Positions 1-4,971 of a DNA stretch of 5,129 nucleotides are shown one piece after another. Below the pieces are notes generated by a model. The model ran no database searches and was not told the DNA's origin. It saw only the letters and a program-made list of their open reading frames with translations. Every line of letters begins with the position of its first letter. The stretch's first letter is position 1. The position numbers were made by a program, and so were the translations under genes. Origin of the DNA: Klenkia sp. (GTDB taxonomy: Bacteria; Actinomycetota; Actinomycetes; Mycobacteriales; Geodermatophilaceae); contig JAOPVM010000156.1 in the NCBI GenBank assembly GCA_025966215.1, forward strand, positions 1 through 5,129. The letters are read 5' to 3'.

Positions 1-192
1 GAGTGCGCCGGCATCCACGACGTGCTCTCCAAGAGCCTCGGGTCCTCGAACCCGATCAACATCGTGCACGCCACCATGCAGGCGCTGAAGGACCTCGTCC
101 GCCCGGAGGAGATCGCGGCTCGCCGTGGTCTGCCCCTCGAGGACGTCGCTCCCGCCGCCATGCTGCGGGCGCGTGCCGGTCAGGGGGCCTGA
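1..192 (+). CDS. rpsE: 30S ribosomal protein S5, C-terminal 63 residues (5' end cut by window)
   Basis: Reading frame 1 is open from the first base to TGA at 190-192 and encodes 63 residues. They match the C-terminal domain of ribosomal protein S5: a Gly-Ile-x-Asp-Val-Leu-x-Lys-Ser-Leu-Gly-Ser stretch (residues 4-15 of the fragment), then Asn-Pro-x-Asn-x-Val-x-Ala-Thr-x-x-Ala-Leu (17-29), then the short helix and variable tail ending GQGA. S5 sits on the back of the small subunit near the mRNA entry channel and contributes to decoding accuracy. The N-terminal double-stranded-RNA-binding-like domain lies upstream of the window. The stop codon is followed after only 2 nt by the rpmD start, as expected within the spc operon. 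Seen: frame and sequence. Known: family and gene order. Confidence 0.96.
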   Translation, partial: ECAGIHDVLSKSLGSSNPINIVHATMQALKDLVRPEEIAARRGLPLEDVAPAAMLRARAGQGA

Positions 193-194
193 GC

Positions 195-377
195 ATGAGC
201 CAGATCAAGGTCACCCAGATCAAGTCGAAGATCGGGACCAAGCCCAACCAGCGTCAGACGCTGCGTTCGCTGGGTCTCAAGCGGATCAACGACTCGGTCG
301 TGCAGGAGGACCGTCCCGAGATCCGCGGGATGGTCGCGACGGTGCCGCACCTGGTCACCGTCGAAGAGATCGTCTGA
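195..377 (+). CDS. rpmD: 50S ribosomal protein L30
   Basis: Encodes 60 residues, the usual length of bacterial L30. The protein starts [14 protein letters not shown] and carries the family core: the KSKIG strand, then [17 protein letters not shown] (residues 17-33), in which Arg/Lys residues contact 23S rRNA. It ends with a beta strand, [12 protein letters not shown]30 is a small non-universal large-subunit protein with a ferredoxin-like fold. The ATG at 195 is chosen because it gives the full family N-terminus and has a purine-rich AGGGGG (182-187) seven bases upstream, inside the end of rpsE. The gap to rpsE is 2 nt and to rplO 25 nt, so the three genes are almost certainly co-transcribed. 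Longer open frames here start in another frame and are not real. Confidence 0.97.
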   Translation: MSQIKVTQIKSKIGTKPNQRQTLRSLGLKRINDSVVQEDRPEIRGMVATVPHLVTVEEIV

Positions 378-387
378 GCTGCGGACG

Positions 388-394
388 AGAAGGA
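388..394 (+). promoter_or_regulatory. Ribosome binding site of rplO
   Basis: AGAAGGA ends 8 nt before the ATG at 403. It fits the anti-Shine-Dalgarno end of 16S rRNA and supports this start in the 25-nt gap between rpmD and rplO. Confidence 0.75.
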
Positions 395-402
395 ACACTG
401 AC

Positions 403-849
403 ATGACTCTCAAGGTCCACCATCTGCGCCCGGCACCCGGCGCCCACGCCAAGAAGACCCGTGTGGGTCGCGGTGAGGGCGGCAAGCGCGGCAAGACCGC
501 CGGTCGCGGCACCAAGGGCTCCGGCTCGCGCGTCCAGGTCTCGGCCCGCTTCGAGGGCGGTCAGACGCCGCTGTTCCAGCGTCTGCCCAAGCTCTCGGGC
601 TTCACCCCGCGGAACAAGGTCGTCTTCCAGGTCGTGAACCTGGACCGGATCGCCTCCCTGTTCCCCGACGGCGGCGCCCTCACCCCGGACACGCTGGCCG
701 ATGCCGGTGCCGTCCGGCGGGGCCAGCCCGTCAAGATCCTGGGCACCGGCGAGCTCGGCGGCGTGACCGTCACCGTGCACGCCCACGCGTTCTCCGCCTC
801 GGCGATCGAGAAGATCTCCGCAGCCGGGGGCAGCACCACCCAGATCTGA
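403..849 (+). CDS. rplO: 50S ribosomal protein L15
   Basis: Encodes 148 residues, normal for L15, an early-to-mid assembly protein that threads a long N-terminal extension into 23S rRNA. Visible landmarks are the N-terminal [21 protein letters not shown] segment (residues 6-26), the Gly/Lys-rich [16 protein letters not shown] extension (28-43), [18 protein letters not shown] (50-67), and the C-terminal family signature beginning [10 protein letters not shown] (111-120) and running through Ala/Ser-rich residues to AGG (about 143). The central [15 protein letters not shown] stretch seems somewhat unlike the PLHMRLPKLKGF form I remember from many actinobacteria; this is a minor, memory-based remark. 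AGAAGGA upstream supports the ATG. The gene is the last of its tight block: 184 nt of non-coding DNA with strong hairpins follows. Confidence 0.97.
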   Translation: MTLKVHHLRPAPGAHAKKTRVGRGEGGKRGKTAGRGTKGSGSRVQVSARFEGGQTPLFQRLPKLSGFTPRNKVVFQVVNLDRIASLFPDGGALTPDTLADAGAVRRGQPVKILGTGELGGVTVTVHAHAFSASAIEKISAAGGSTTQI

Positions 850-855
850 CCCACC

Positions 856-887
856 GACCCCCGGGGTGCACCTGCACCCCGGGGGTC
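856..887 (+). terminator. Long perfect hairpin after rplO, likely transcription terminator
   Basis: GACCCCCGGGGTGCA (856-870) is exactly complementary to TGCACCCCGGGGGTC (873-887). In RNA this gives a stem of about 14 bp with a tetraloop, starting 7 nt after the rplO stop codon. No U-run follows, which is common for proposed intrinsic terminators in high-GC actinobacteria, so termination efficiency cannot be judged from sequence. It could also act as a 3' end stabiliser or an attenuator. Confidence 0.68.
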
Positions 888-895
888 CGTGCTGT

Positions 896-923
896 CCGGC
901 GCCCGTCCCCCGACGGGCGCCGG
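896..923 (+). terminator. Second perfect hairpin in the rplO-secY gap
   Basis: CCGGCGCCCGTC (896-907) pairs perfectly with GACGGGCGCCGG (912-923) around a CCCC loop: 12 bp, almost all G-C. It starts 8 nt after the preceding hairpin, so the two form a tandem array. As with the first, no T-tract follows. Tandem stems suggest a bipartite terminator or processing barrier separating rplO from secY. Confidence 0.6.
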
Positions 924-999
924 TGGCGCACCCGGGGTCGGCGGCGCTGGGCGTCGCAGGCCCCCGAGGACGACCCGGCGACCGATCGGGCACCCTCGT

Positions 1000-1008
1000 T
1001 GCTAACCT
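1000..1008 (+). promoter_or_regulatory. Candidate extended -10 promoter for secY-adk-map
   Basis: TGC-TAACCT (TG at 1000-1001, hexamer 1003-1008) fits an extended -10 element with the TAnnnT form used by actinobacterial primary sigma factors. A start about 7 nt downstream would give a leader of roughly 20 nt that includes the secY ribosome binding site. No good -35 is visible at the expected spacing; the region around 980-985 reads GACCGA, and an 8-bp palindrome CCGATCGG lies at 982-989. The position, after two terminator-like hairpins, is the main support. This is inference. Confidence 0.42.
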
Positions 1009-1022
1009 CACACGACCGACTC

Positions 1023-1030
1023 GGGGAGGG
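1023..1030 (+). promoter_or_regulatory. Ribosome binding site deciding the secY GTG start
   Basis: GGGGAGGG lies just upstream of GTG 1034, with the GGAGG core (1025-1029) 4 nt away. The open frame extends upstream to a GTG at 866, but that codon is inside the terminator-like hairpin and the extension would be an unlikely Pro/Gly/Arg-rich sequence. The site therefore fixes the start at 1034. Confidence 0.75.
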
Positions 1031-1033
1031 CAC

Positions 1034-2344
1034 GTGCTGCAGGCGTTCGCCGCGGCGTTCCGGACGCCAGATCTCCGGCGCAAGCTTCTGTTCTCCCTGG
1101 CGATCATCGCCGTGTACCGGCTGGGCGCCAGCGTCCCCGGGCCCGGTGTCTCCATCGAGGCCATCAACAGCTGTCTCGACCAGGCCAACGCCTCCGACCA
1201 GCGGGACGTCTACTCCCTGGTCAACCTGTTCTCCGGCGGCGCGCTCCTGCGGCTGTCGATCTTCGCGCTCGGGATCATGCCGTACATCACGGCCAGCATC
1301 ATCGTGCAGCTGCTGGTCGTGGTCATCCCGCGGTTCGAGCAGCTGAAGAAGGAAGGGCAGTCCGGTCAGGCCAAGCTGACCCAGTACACCCGCTACCTCA
1401 CGATCGCCCTGGCCGTCCTGCAGAGCACCGGCATCATCGCCCTGGCCCGCAGTGGCCAGCTCTTCCCGAACTGCCAGCAGGAACTGATCCCCTCGGACTC
1501 GATCTGGACGACGATTGTCCTGGTCATAGCACTCACCGCCGGCACGGCCGTGATCATGTGGCTGGGCGAGCTGCTGACCGAGAAGGGGATCGGCAACGGC
1601 ATGTCCGTGCTGATCTTCACCTCGATCGCCGCCCGCATCCCCGCCGAGGGCGGATCGATCCTGCAGACCCGTGGCGGTCTGGTCTTCGCCCTGGTCTGCG
1701 TGCTGGCCCTCGTGGTGATCGCCTCGGTCGTCTACGTCGAGCAGGCCCAGCGCCGCATCCCGGTGCAGTACGCCAAGCGCATGGTCGGCAGGCGGATGTA
1801 CGGCGGGACGTCGACCTACCTGCCGTTGAAGGTGAACCAGGCCGGCGTCATCCCGGTCATCTTCGCGTCGTCGCTGCTGTACCTGCCCCAGCTGATCACC
1901 CAGCTGCAGGGTGATGCGACCGGTGGTGTCCGTCAGTTCTTCGAGAACTACGTGATCAACCAGTCCAGCCCGATCCACATCGCCATCTACTTCGCGTTGA
2001 TCATCTTCTTCACGTACTTCTACGTGTCGATCACGTTCAACCCCGAGGAACGGGCCGAGGACATGAAGCGCTACGGCGGCTTCATCCCCGGCATCCGTCC
2101 GGGTCGGCCCACGGCCGAGTACCTGCAGTACGTGCTCTCCCGGATCACCCTTCCGGGGTCGATCTACCTGGGACTGGTGGCAGTGCTGCCCAACCTGTTC
2201 CTCTCCGTCACCCAGGAGGGGCAGAACCAGAACTTCCCGTTCGGCGGGACCGCAGTGCTGATCATGGTGGGAGTGGGCTTGGAGACGGTGAAGCAGATCG
2301 AGACGCAGCTGAACCAGCGCAACTACGAAGGGTTCCTGAAGTAG
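1034..2344 (+). CDS. secY: Protein translocase channel subunit SecY
   Basis: Encodes 436 residues, the normal size of SecY, the pore-forming subunit of the SecYEG channel that moves unfolded proteins across, and inserts proteins into, the cytoplasmic membrane. The GTG start gives [17 protein letters not shown], the usual amphipathic N-terminal helix. Ten membrane segments can be placed at about 17-37, 76-97, 117-137, 158-177, 187-200, 216-236, 269-290, 313-333, 374-393 and 401-418, with a plug region near 57-75. Family signatures are [15 protein letters not shown] (80-94) and [20 protein letters not shown] (176-195). Cytoplasmic loops needed for SecA/ribosome contact are clear: [15 protein letters not shown] (240-254) and [13 protein letters not shown] (348-360), whose Arg355 aligns with the essential E. 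coli Arg357. The stop TAG shares its G with the adk GTG, so the two genes are translationally coupled. Confidence 0.98.
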   Translation: MLQAFAAAFRTPDLRRKLLFSLAIIAVYRLGASVPGPGVSIEAINSCLDQANASDQRDVYSLVNLFSGGALLRLSIFALGIMPYITASIIVQLLVVVIPRFEQLKKEGQSGQAKLTQYTRYLTIALAVLQSTGIIALARSGQLFPNCQQELIPSDSIWTTIVLVIALTAGTAVIMWLGELLTEKGIGNGMSVLIFTSIAARIPAEGGSILQTRGGLVFALVCVLALVVIASVVYVEQAQRRIPVQYAKRMVGRRMYGGTSTYLPLKVNQAGVIPVIFASSLLYLPQLITQLQGDATGGVRQFFENYVINQSSPIHIAIYFALIIFFTYFYVSITFNPEERAEDMKRYGGFIPGIRPGRPTAEYLQYVLSRITLPGSIYLGLVAVLPNLFLSVTQEGQNQNFPFGGTAVLIMVGVGLETVKQIETQLNQRNYEGFLK

Positions 2345-2964
2345 TGCGCGTCGTCCTGCTGGGCCCCCCCGGAGCGGGCAAGGGAACCCAGGCGCAGATC
2401 ATCGCCGGCGAACTCGGCGTCCCGGCGATCTCGACCGGTGACATCTTCCGGGCGAACGTCAGTGGGAAGACCGATCTGGGGACCCAGGCCAAGGTCTACA
2501 TGGACGCCGGGGACCTCGTCCCCGACGAGATCACCGTGGCCATGGTCAGCGACCGGCTGGCCGAGCCCGACGCCGAGGCCGGCTTCCTGCTCGACGGGTT
2601 CCCACGCACGATCGCCCAGGCCGAACAGTTGCGGGACTCGCTGACCGAGCTCGACCAGCACCTGGACTGCGTGCTGGAACTGGTCGTGGACGAGGACGAA
2701 CTGGTCCGCCGGCTCTCCGGTCGGGTCGTGGTGGTCGACGGCAAGTCCGTGCAGCGGGAGGACGACAAGCCCGAGACCGTCCGGCACCGACTGGAGGTCT
2801 ACCGGCAGCAGACCGCGCCGTTGTCGGGCTGGTACTCGGCCGCGGGCCTGCTGGCGACGATCGACGCGATCGGCGAGGTCGACCAGGTCACCACCCGTGC
2901 GCTCGTGGCCCTGGGCCGCCCGCGCACCGACGACGAGACGGCCGAGCAGCCCACCGACCGATGA
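2344..2964 (+). CDS. adk: Adenylate kinase, short-LID type
   Basis: Encodes 206 residues. The enzyme interconverts ATP + AMP and 2 ADP in the cytoplasm and sets the adenylate energy balance. Visible motifs are the P-loop GPPGAGKGT (7-15), the AMP-site STGDIFR (30-36), and the family signature FLLDGFPRT (81-89). Catalytic or binding arginines Arg36, Arg88, Arg123, Arg127, Arg138 and Arg149 fit E. coli Arg36, Arg88, Arg119, Arg123, Arg156 and Arg167. The LID is short: only 10 residues separate Arg127 and Arg138, against 32 in E. coli, and there are no zinc-binding cysteines. The Asp-Asp pair (140-141) after Arg138 is kept. A polar tail (about 192-206) goes beyond the usual end. The GTG start overlaps the secY stop by one base and gives the canonical [11 protein letters not shown]-terminus. 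Expression probably depends on translation of secY. Confidence 0.98.
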   Translation: MRVVLLGPPGAGKGTQAQIIAGELGVPAISTGDIFRANVSGKTDLGTQAKVYMDAGDLVPDEITVAMVSDRLAEPDAEAGFLLDGFPRTIAQAEQLRDSLTELDQHLDCVLELVVDEDELVRRLSGRVVVVDGKSVQREDDKPETVRHRLEVYRQQTAPLSGWYSAAGLLATIDAIGEVDQVTTRALVALGRPRTDDETAEQPTDR

Positions 2965-2981
2965 GCGACGTCGCGCGATGA
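2961..2981 (+). other. Six-codon mini-ORF linking adk and map by ATGA overlaps
   Basis: The adk stop overlaps an ATG (ATGA, 2961-2964). This ATG opens a six-codon frame encoding MSDVAR that stops at TGA 2979-2981. That stop itself overlaps a second ATG (ATGA, 2978-2981) in the map frame. Ribosomes ending adk could reinitiate here and then again at map. No strong Shine-Dalgarno lies directly before 2961. Whether the peptide is made is unknown; it may be a chance remnant of an older adk-map overlap. Confidence 0.35.
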
Positions 2982-3020
2982 GCGCCGACCTGCTCTCCCG
3001 GTGGCCCCTGCTGGCCGCGT

Positions 3021-3027
3021 GGAGGGG
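3021..3027 (+). promoter_or_regulatory. Ribosome binding site favouring the map start at 3032
   Basis: GGAGGGG ends 4 nt before ATG 3032, with the GGAGG core (3021-3025) 6 nt away. It is the best Shine-Dalgarno in this junction and decides between the in-frame ATG codons at 2978 and 3032. Confidence 0.72.
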
Positions 3028-3031
3028 ACGC

Positions 3032-3835
3032 ATGATCCAGATCAAGACCGCGCACGAGATCGAGCTGATGCGGGCCGCGGGGCTCGTCGTGGCCGGGGCA
3101 CTGGCCGCGGTGCGTGCCGAGGTCCGCCCCGGGGTGAGCACCGGTGAGCTCGACGCCATCGCCGAGGACCACATCCGGACCGCGGGGGCCATCCCGTCGT
3201 TCCTGGGGTACCACGGCTTCACCGGCAGCATCTGCGCCTCGATCAACGAGGAGATCGTGCACGGCATCCCGGTGTCGGGTCGTACGTTGGCTGCCGGGGA
3301 CAACGTCTCCATCGACTGCGGAGCGATCCTGCAGGGCTGGCACGGTGACTCGGCCATCACCGTCACGGTGGGGGAGCCCTCCGCCGAGGACGCTGCCCTG
3401 ATGGCGGTGACCGAGGCGTCCATGTGGGCCGGTCTGGCCAAGGCGCTGGTCGGGGGTCGGCTGACCGACATCAGTCACGCGGTGGAGGAGTCGATCACCG
3501 CGCACGAGCACGCCTACGGGATCGTGGACCACTACGGCGGGCACGGCATCGGCACCGAGATGCACCAGGACCCGCACGTGCTGAACTACGGCCGGTCCGG
3601 TCGTGGGCCCAAGCTCGTGCCAGGTCTGGCCCTGGCGATCGAGCCCATGGTGACCGTGGGGGACCCGGCCACCGTCGAGCTCGAGGACGGGTGGACCGTC
3701 GTCACCGAGGACGGCTCCCGGGCGGCCCACTTCGAGCACACCGTGGCGATCACCCCCGAGGGCCCCTGGGTGCTCACCGCCGAGGACGGCGGCGTCGCCG
3801 GCCTGGCTCCCTTCGGGATCACCCCCCGCACGTGA
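3032..3835 (+). CDS. map: Type I methionine aminopeptidase
   Basis: Encodes 267 residues from ATG 3032, within the usual 250-290 range. The enzyme removes the initiator methionine from nascent proteins in the cytoplasm after deformylation. The five metal ligands are all present: Asp95 (SIDCG), Asp106 (HGDSA), His171 (GGHGIG), Glu204 (AIEP) and Glu235 (HFEHT). The substrate-site histidines His77 (IVHGIP) and His178 (EMHQDP) are also kept. The pita-bread fold core starts directly at MIQIKTAHEIELMRAAG, so this start is typical and has a strong ribosome binding site. An in-frame ATG at 2978 would add 18 residues (SADLLSRWPLLAAWRGR after Met) with no evident family match. It overlaps the mini-ORF stop and could yield a minor form. 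The position after secY-adk matches the mapA-type gene of mycobacteria. A hairpin follows directly after the stop. Confidence 0.97.
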   Translation: MIQIKTAHEIELMRAAGLVVAGALAAVRAEVRPGVSTGELDAIAEDHIRTAGAIPSFLGYHGFTGSICASINEEIVHGIPVSGRTLAAGDNVSIDCGAILQGWHGDSAITVTVGEPSAEDAALMAVTEASMWAGLAKALVGGRLTDISHAVEESITAHEHAYGIVDHYGGHGIGTEMHQDPHVLNYGRSGRGPKLVPGLALAIEPMVTVGDPATVELEDGWTVVTEDGSRAAHFEHTVAITPEGPWVLTAEDGGVAGLAPFGITPRT

Positions 3836-3861
3836 CCGGGGGTGGTCGAGGATCACCCCGG
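3836..3861 (+). terminator. Hairpin immediately after map, likely terminator
   Basis: GGGGTGGTC... wait-free description: bases 3839-3847 pair with 3851-3859 around a GAG loop (9 bp including one G-U), and CC 3836-3837 extends the stem with GG 3860-3861 across a bulged G. It begins at the base after the map stop codon. No T-run follows. It probably ends or attenuates secY-adk-map transcription ahead of the infA promoter. Confidence 0.55.
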
Positions 3862-3867
3862 ACGCAG

Positions 3868-3897
3868 TTGGAGCCCCCGGGGCTTCCGGGGTACAGT
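3868..3897 (+). promoter_or_regulatory. Candidate promoter for infA-rpmJ-rpsM
   Basis: TTGGAG (3868-3873) and TACAGT (3892-3897) are separated by 18 nt. The -10 fits the actinobacterial TAnnnT form; the -35 keeps the TTG. Transcription would start near G3905, giving a leader of about 165 nt before infA. A 13-bp palindrome, AGCCCCCGGGGCT (3872-3884), sits in the spacer. It lies in the only large gap before infA and just after a terminator-like hairpin, which supports the call. Not proven by sequence. Confidence 0.5.
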
Positions 3898-3904
3898 GAC
3901 CGCT

Positions 3905-4071
3905 GGCGTTCGCGTCGTCTGTCGTCGTGCTGTGGCCGCACGCCGGTGGGCGCCCTCTGCGAGTACGTCCGCACCAGACACCCGCACCACCACCCGCGCC
4001 GTCTCCGGCGTGGGTGCCGCGAGCCAGTGCACGGTCACTGGAGCACACCAGATCGGGAGGCGCTGTAGGGA
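3905..4071 (+). promoter_or_regulatory. Long 5' leader of infA with hairpin before the ribosome binding site
   Basis: If the promoter at 3868-3897 is used, infA has an untranslated leader of about 165 nt, long for this gene cluster. Near its 3' end CCAGTG (4024-4029) pairs with CACTGG (4036-4041), a perfect 6-bp stem with a 6-nt loop. The Shine-Dalgarno GGGAGG (4055-4060) follows 13 nt later and is 11 nt before the ATG. Apart from this I see no convincing coding sequence or known riboswitch in the leader; the open frames crossing it are GC-bias artefacts. Confidence 0.4.
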
Positions 4072-4293
4072 ATGGCGAAGAAGGACGGGGCCATCGAGGT
4101 CGAGGGTCGAGTCGTCGAGCCGCTCCCCAACGCGATGTTCCGGGTGGAACTCCAGAACGGGCACCGGGTGCTCGCGCACATCAGCGGCAAGATGCGCCAG
4201 CACTACATCCGCATCCTGCCCGAGGACCGCGTCGTCGTGGAGCTCTCGCCCTACGACCTCACGCGCGGTCGGATCGTCTACCGCTACAAGTGA
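4072..4293 (+). CDS. infA: Translation initiation factor IF-1
   Basis: Encodes 73 residues, exactly the usual length. IF-1 binds the A site of the 30S subunit and, with IF-2 and IF-3, steers the initiator tRNA to the P site. The whole protein is one S1-like OB-fold. The sequence runs [20 protein letters not shown] (1-20), then [20 protein letters not shown] (21-40), and ends in [14 protein letters not shown], nearly identical to the actinobacterial consensus as I remember it. The ATG follows TAGGGA, which is too close to serve, so GGGAGG at 4055-4060 is the likely ribosome binding site. In actinobacteria and Firmicutes infA sits between map and rpmJ, as here. A 66-nt gap separates it from rpmJ. 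Confidence 0.98.
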   Translation: MAKKDGAIEVEGRVVEPLPNAMFRVELQNGHRVLAHISGKMRQHYIRILPEDRVVVELSPYDLTRGRIVYRYK

Positions 4294-4347
4294 CCTCCGC
4301 GGTCCGCCCTCTCGGGTGGTCCCGCGACCCACGAACTACCAGGAAAT

Positions 4348-4352
4348 GAGGG
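4348..4352 (+). promoter_or_regulatory. Ribosome binding site of rpmJ
   Basis: GAGGG ends 7 nt before GTG 4360 and supports that codon as the start of the very short L36 gene. Confidence 0.65.
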
Positions 4353-4359
4353 CGGCCCG

Positions 4360-4473
4360 GTGAAGGTCCAGCCGTCGGTCAAGAAGATCTGCGACAAGTG
4401 CAAGGTGATCCGCCGGCACGGCCGGGTCATGGTCATCTGCGACAACGCCCGGCACAAGCAGCGCCAGGGCTGA
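4360..4473 (+). CDS. rpmJ: 50S ribosomal protein L36, zinc-binding (C+) form
   Basis: A 37-codon gene with a GTG start, encoding [15 protein letters not shown] followed by [14 protein letters not shown] and ending ARHKQRQG. The length is the standard 37 residues for L36. Cys11, Cys14, Cys27 and His32 form the C-x2-C-x12-C-x4-H zinc ribbon, so this is the zinc-containing form. L36 is the smallest large-subunit protein and binds 23S rRNA late in assembly. Many actinobacteria have a second, cysteine-free L36 elsewhere that is made under zinc starvation; whether this genome does cannot be seen here. The rpsM ribosome binding site overlaps the stop codon, so rpmJ and rpsM are coupled. Confidence 0.97.
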   Translation: MKVQPSVKKICDKCKVIRRHGRVMVICDNARHKQRQG

Positions 4474-4478
4474 GGGAG
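4473..4478 (+). promoter_or_regulatory. Ribosome binding site of rpsM overlapping the rpmJ stop
   Basis: AGGGAG starts on the last base of the rpmJ TGA and ends 8 nt before ATG 4487, a good spacing. The overlap suggests that ribosomes terminating on rpmJ feed rpsM. Confidence 0.7.
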
Positions 4479-4486
4479 TACACGAC

Positions 4487-4861
4487 ATGGCACGACTGGC
4501 TGGTGTCGATCTGCCCCGCGAGAAGCGGATGGAGATCGCACTCACCTACATCTACGGCATCGGCCGGACCTCGGCGAAGGCCACCTTGGACGCGACGGGC
4601 GTGAGCCCCGACCTGCGTGCCAAGGACCTCTCCGACGAGGACCTGCTGAAGCTCCGCGACTACATCGACGAGCACTTCCGCGTCGAGGGCGACCTGCGTC
4701 GTGAGGTGGCCGCCGACATCCGCCGCAAGGTGGAGATCGGTTGCTACCAGGGCCTGCGTCACCGTCGTGGCCTGCCCGTCCGCGGACAGCGCACCAAGAC
4801 GAACGCGCGCTCGAGCAAGGGCCCGCGCAAGACGATCGCCGGCAAGAAGAAGGCCCGCTGA
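4487..4861 (+). CDS. rpsM: 30S ribosomal protein S13
   Basis: Encodes 124 residues, typical for S13. S13 lies in the head of the small subunit, contacts the P-site tRNA through its C-terminal tail and makes bridges with the large subunit. The protein begins [20 protein letters not shown] and has [10 protein letters not shown] (21-30) in the helix-two-turn-helix region. The family signature is [20 protein letters not shown] (89-108), and the tail [16 protein letters not shown] is strongly basic, as expected for rRNA/tRNA contact. The gap to rpmJ is 13 nt. In many bacteria rpsK follows within a few bases; here 110 nt with a large hairpin intervene, which is the odd point about this gene. Confidence 0.98.
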   Translation: MARLAGVDLPREKRMEIALTYIYGIGRTSAKATLDATGVSPDLRAKDLSDEDLLKLRDYIDEHFRVEGDLRREVAADIRRKVEIGCYQGLRHRRGLPVRGQRTKTNARSSKGPRKTIAGKKKAR

Positions 4862-4890
4862 CCCAGCGGTAGCCCTCACCGGCTCACCAG

Positions 4891-4926
4891 CCCGGCCGTT
4901 GCGCCCCCGCAGAGGGGGCGGCCGGG
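4891..4926 (+). terminator. Two-part hairpin between rpsM and rpsK (terminator or attenuator)
   Basis: CCCGGC (4891-4896) pairs with GCCGGG (4921-4926). Inside, CGCCCCC (4902-4908) pairs with GGGGGCG (4914-4920) around a GCAGA loop. The stem totals 13 bp, all G-C, interrupted by a one-sided 5-nt bulge (4897-4901). No T-tract follows. Placed 30 nt after rpsM and 45 nt before rpsK, it could attenuate, mark an RNA-processing site or bind a ribosomal protein; a complete stop would require a separate rpsK promoter, which I do not see clearly. Confidence 0.55.
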
Positions 4927-4971
4927 TGCACCACCTCCGCACCACCCAGGCCACGAACAGAGAAGAGAGTC

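Noticed and set aside
3..377. 124-codon open frame covering rpsE and ending at the rpmD stop
   Set aside because: Its 3' part is rpmD itself; the upstream part is the out-of-frame shadow of rpsE, so it is not a longer L30 or a fusion.
866..1033. N-terminal extension of SecY from GTG 866 (56 residues)
   Set aside because: The codon lies in a terminator-like hairpin, the extension is Pro/Gly/Arg-rich without SecY similarity, and GTG 1034 has a strong ribosome binding site and the canonical N-terminus.
770..1978. 402-codon open frame on the minus strand opposite rplO/secY
   Set aside because: The encoded protein is Asp/Gly/His/Arg/Gln-rich with no recognisable domain and lies opposite clearly conserved genes; it reflects high-GC codon bias.
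2323..4048. Two long overlapping minus-strand open frames (2323-3471 and 2888-4048)
   Set aside because: They are antisense to adk, map and the infA leader, have low-complexity composition and no convincing ribosome binding site; typical GC-bias shadows.
3842..4363. Plus-strand open frame across the infA leader and infA
   Set aside because: Out of frame with infA and Arg/Ser-rich; no family features. The real gene in this region is infA.
865..4932. The 8-bp palindrome GGTGCACC occurs at 865-872 and 4925-4932, each touching a hairpin
   Set aside because: Only two copies in GC-rich non-coding DNA and in different positions relative to the stems; most likely chance rather than a shared operator.
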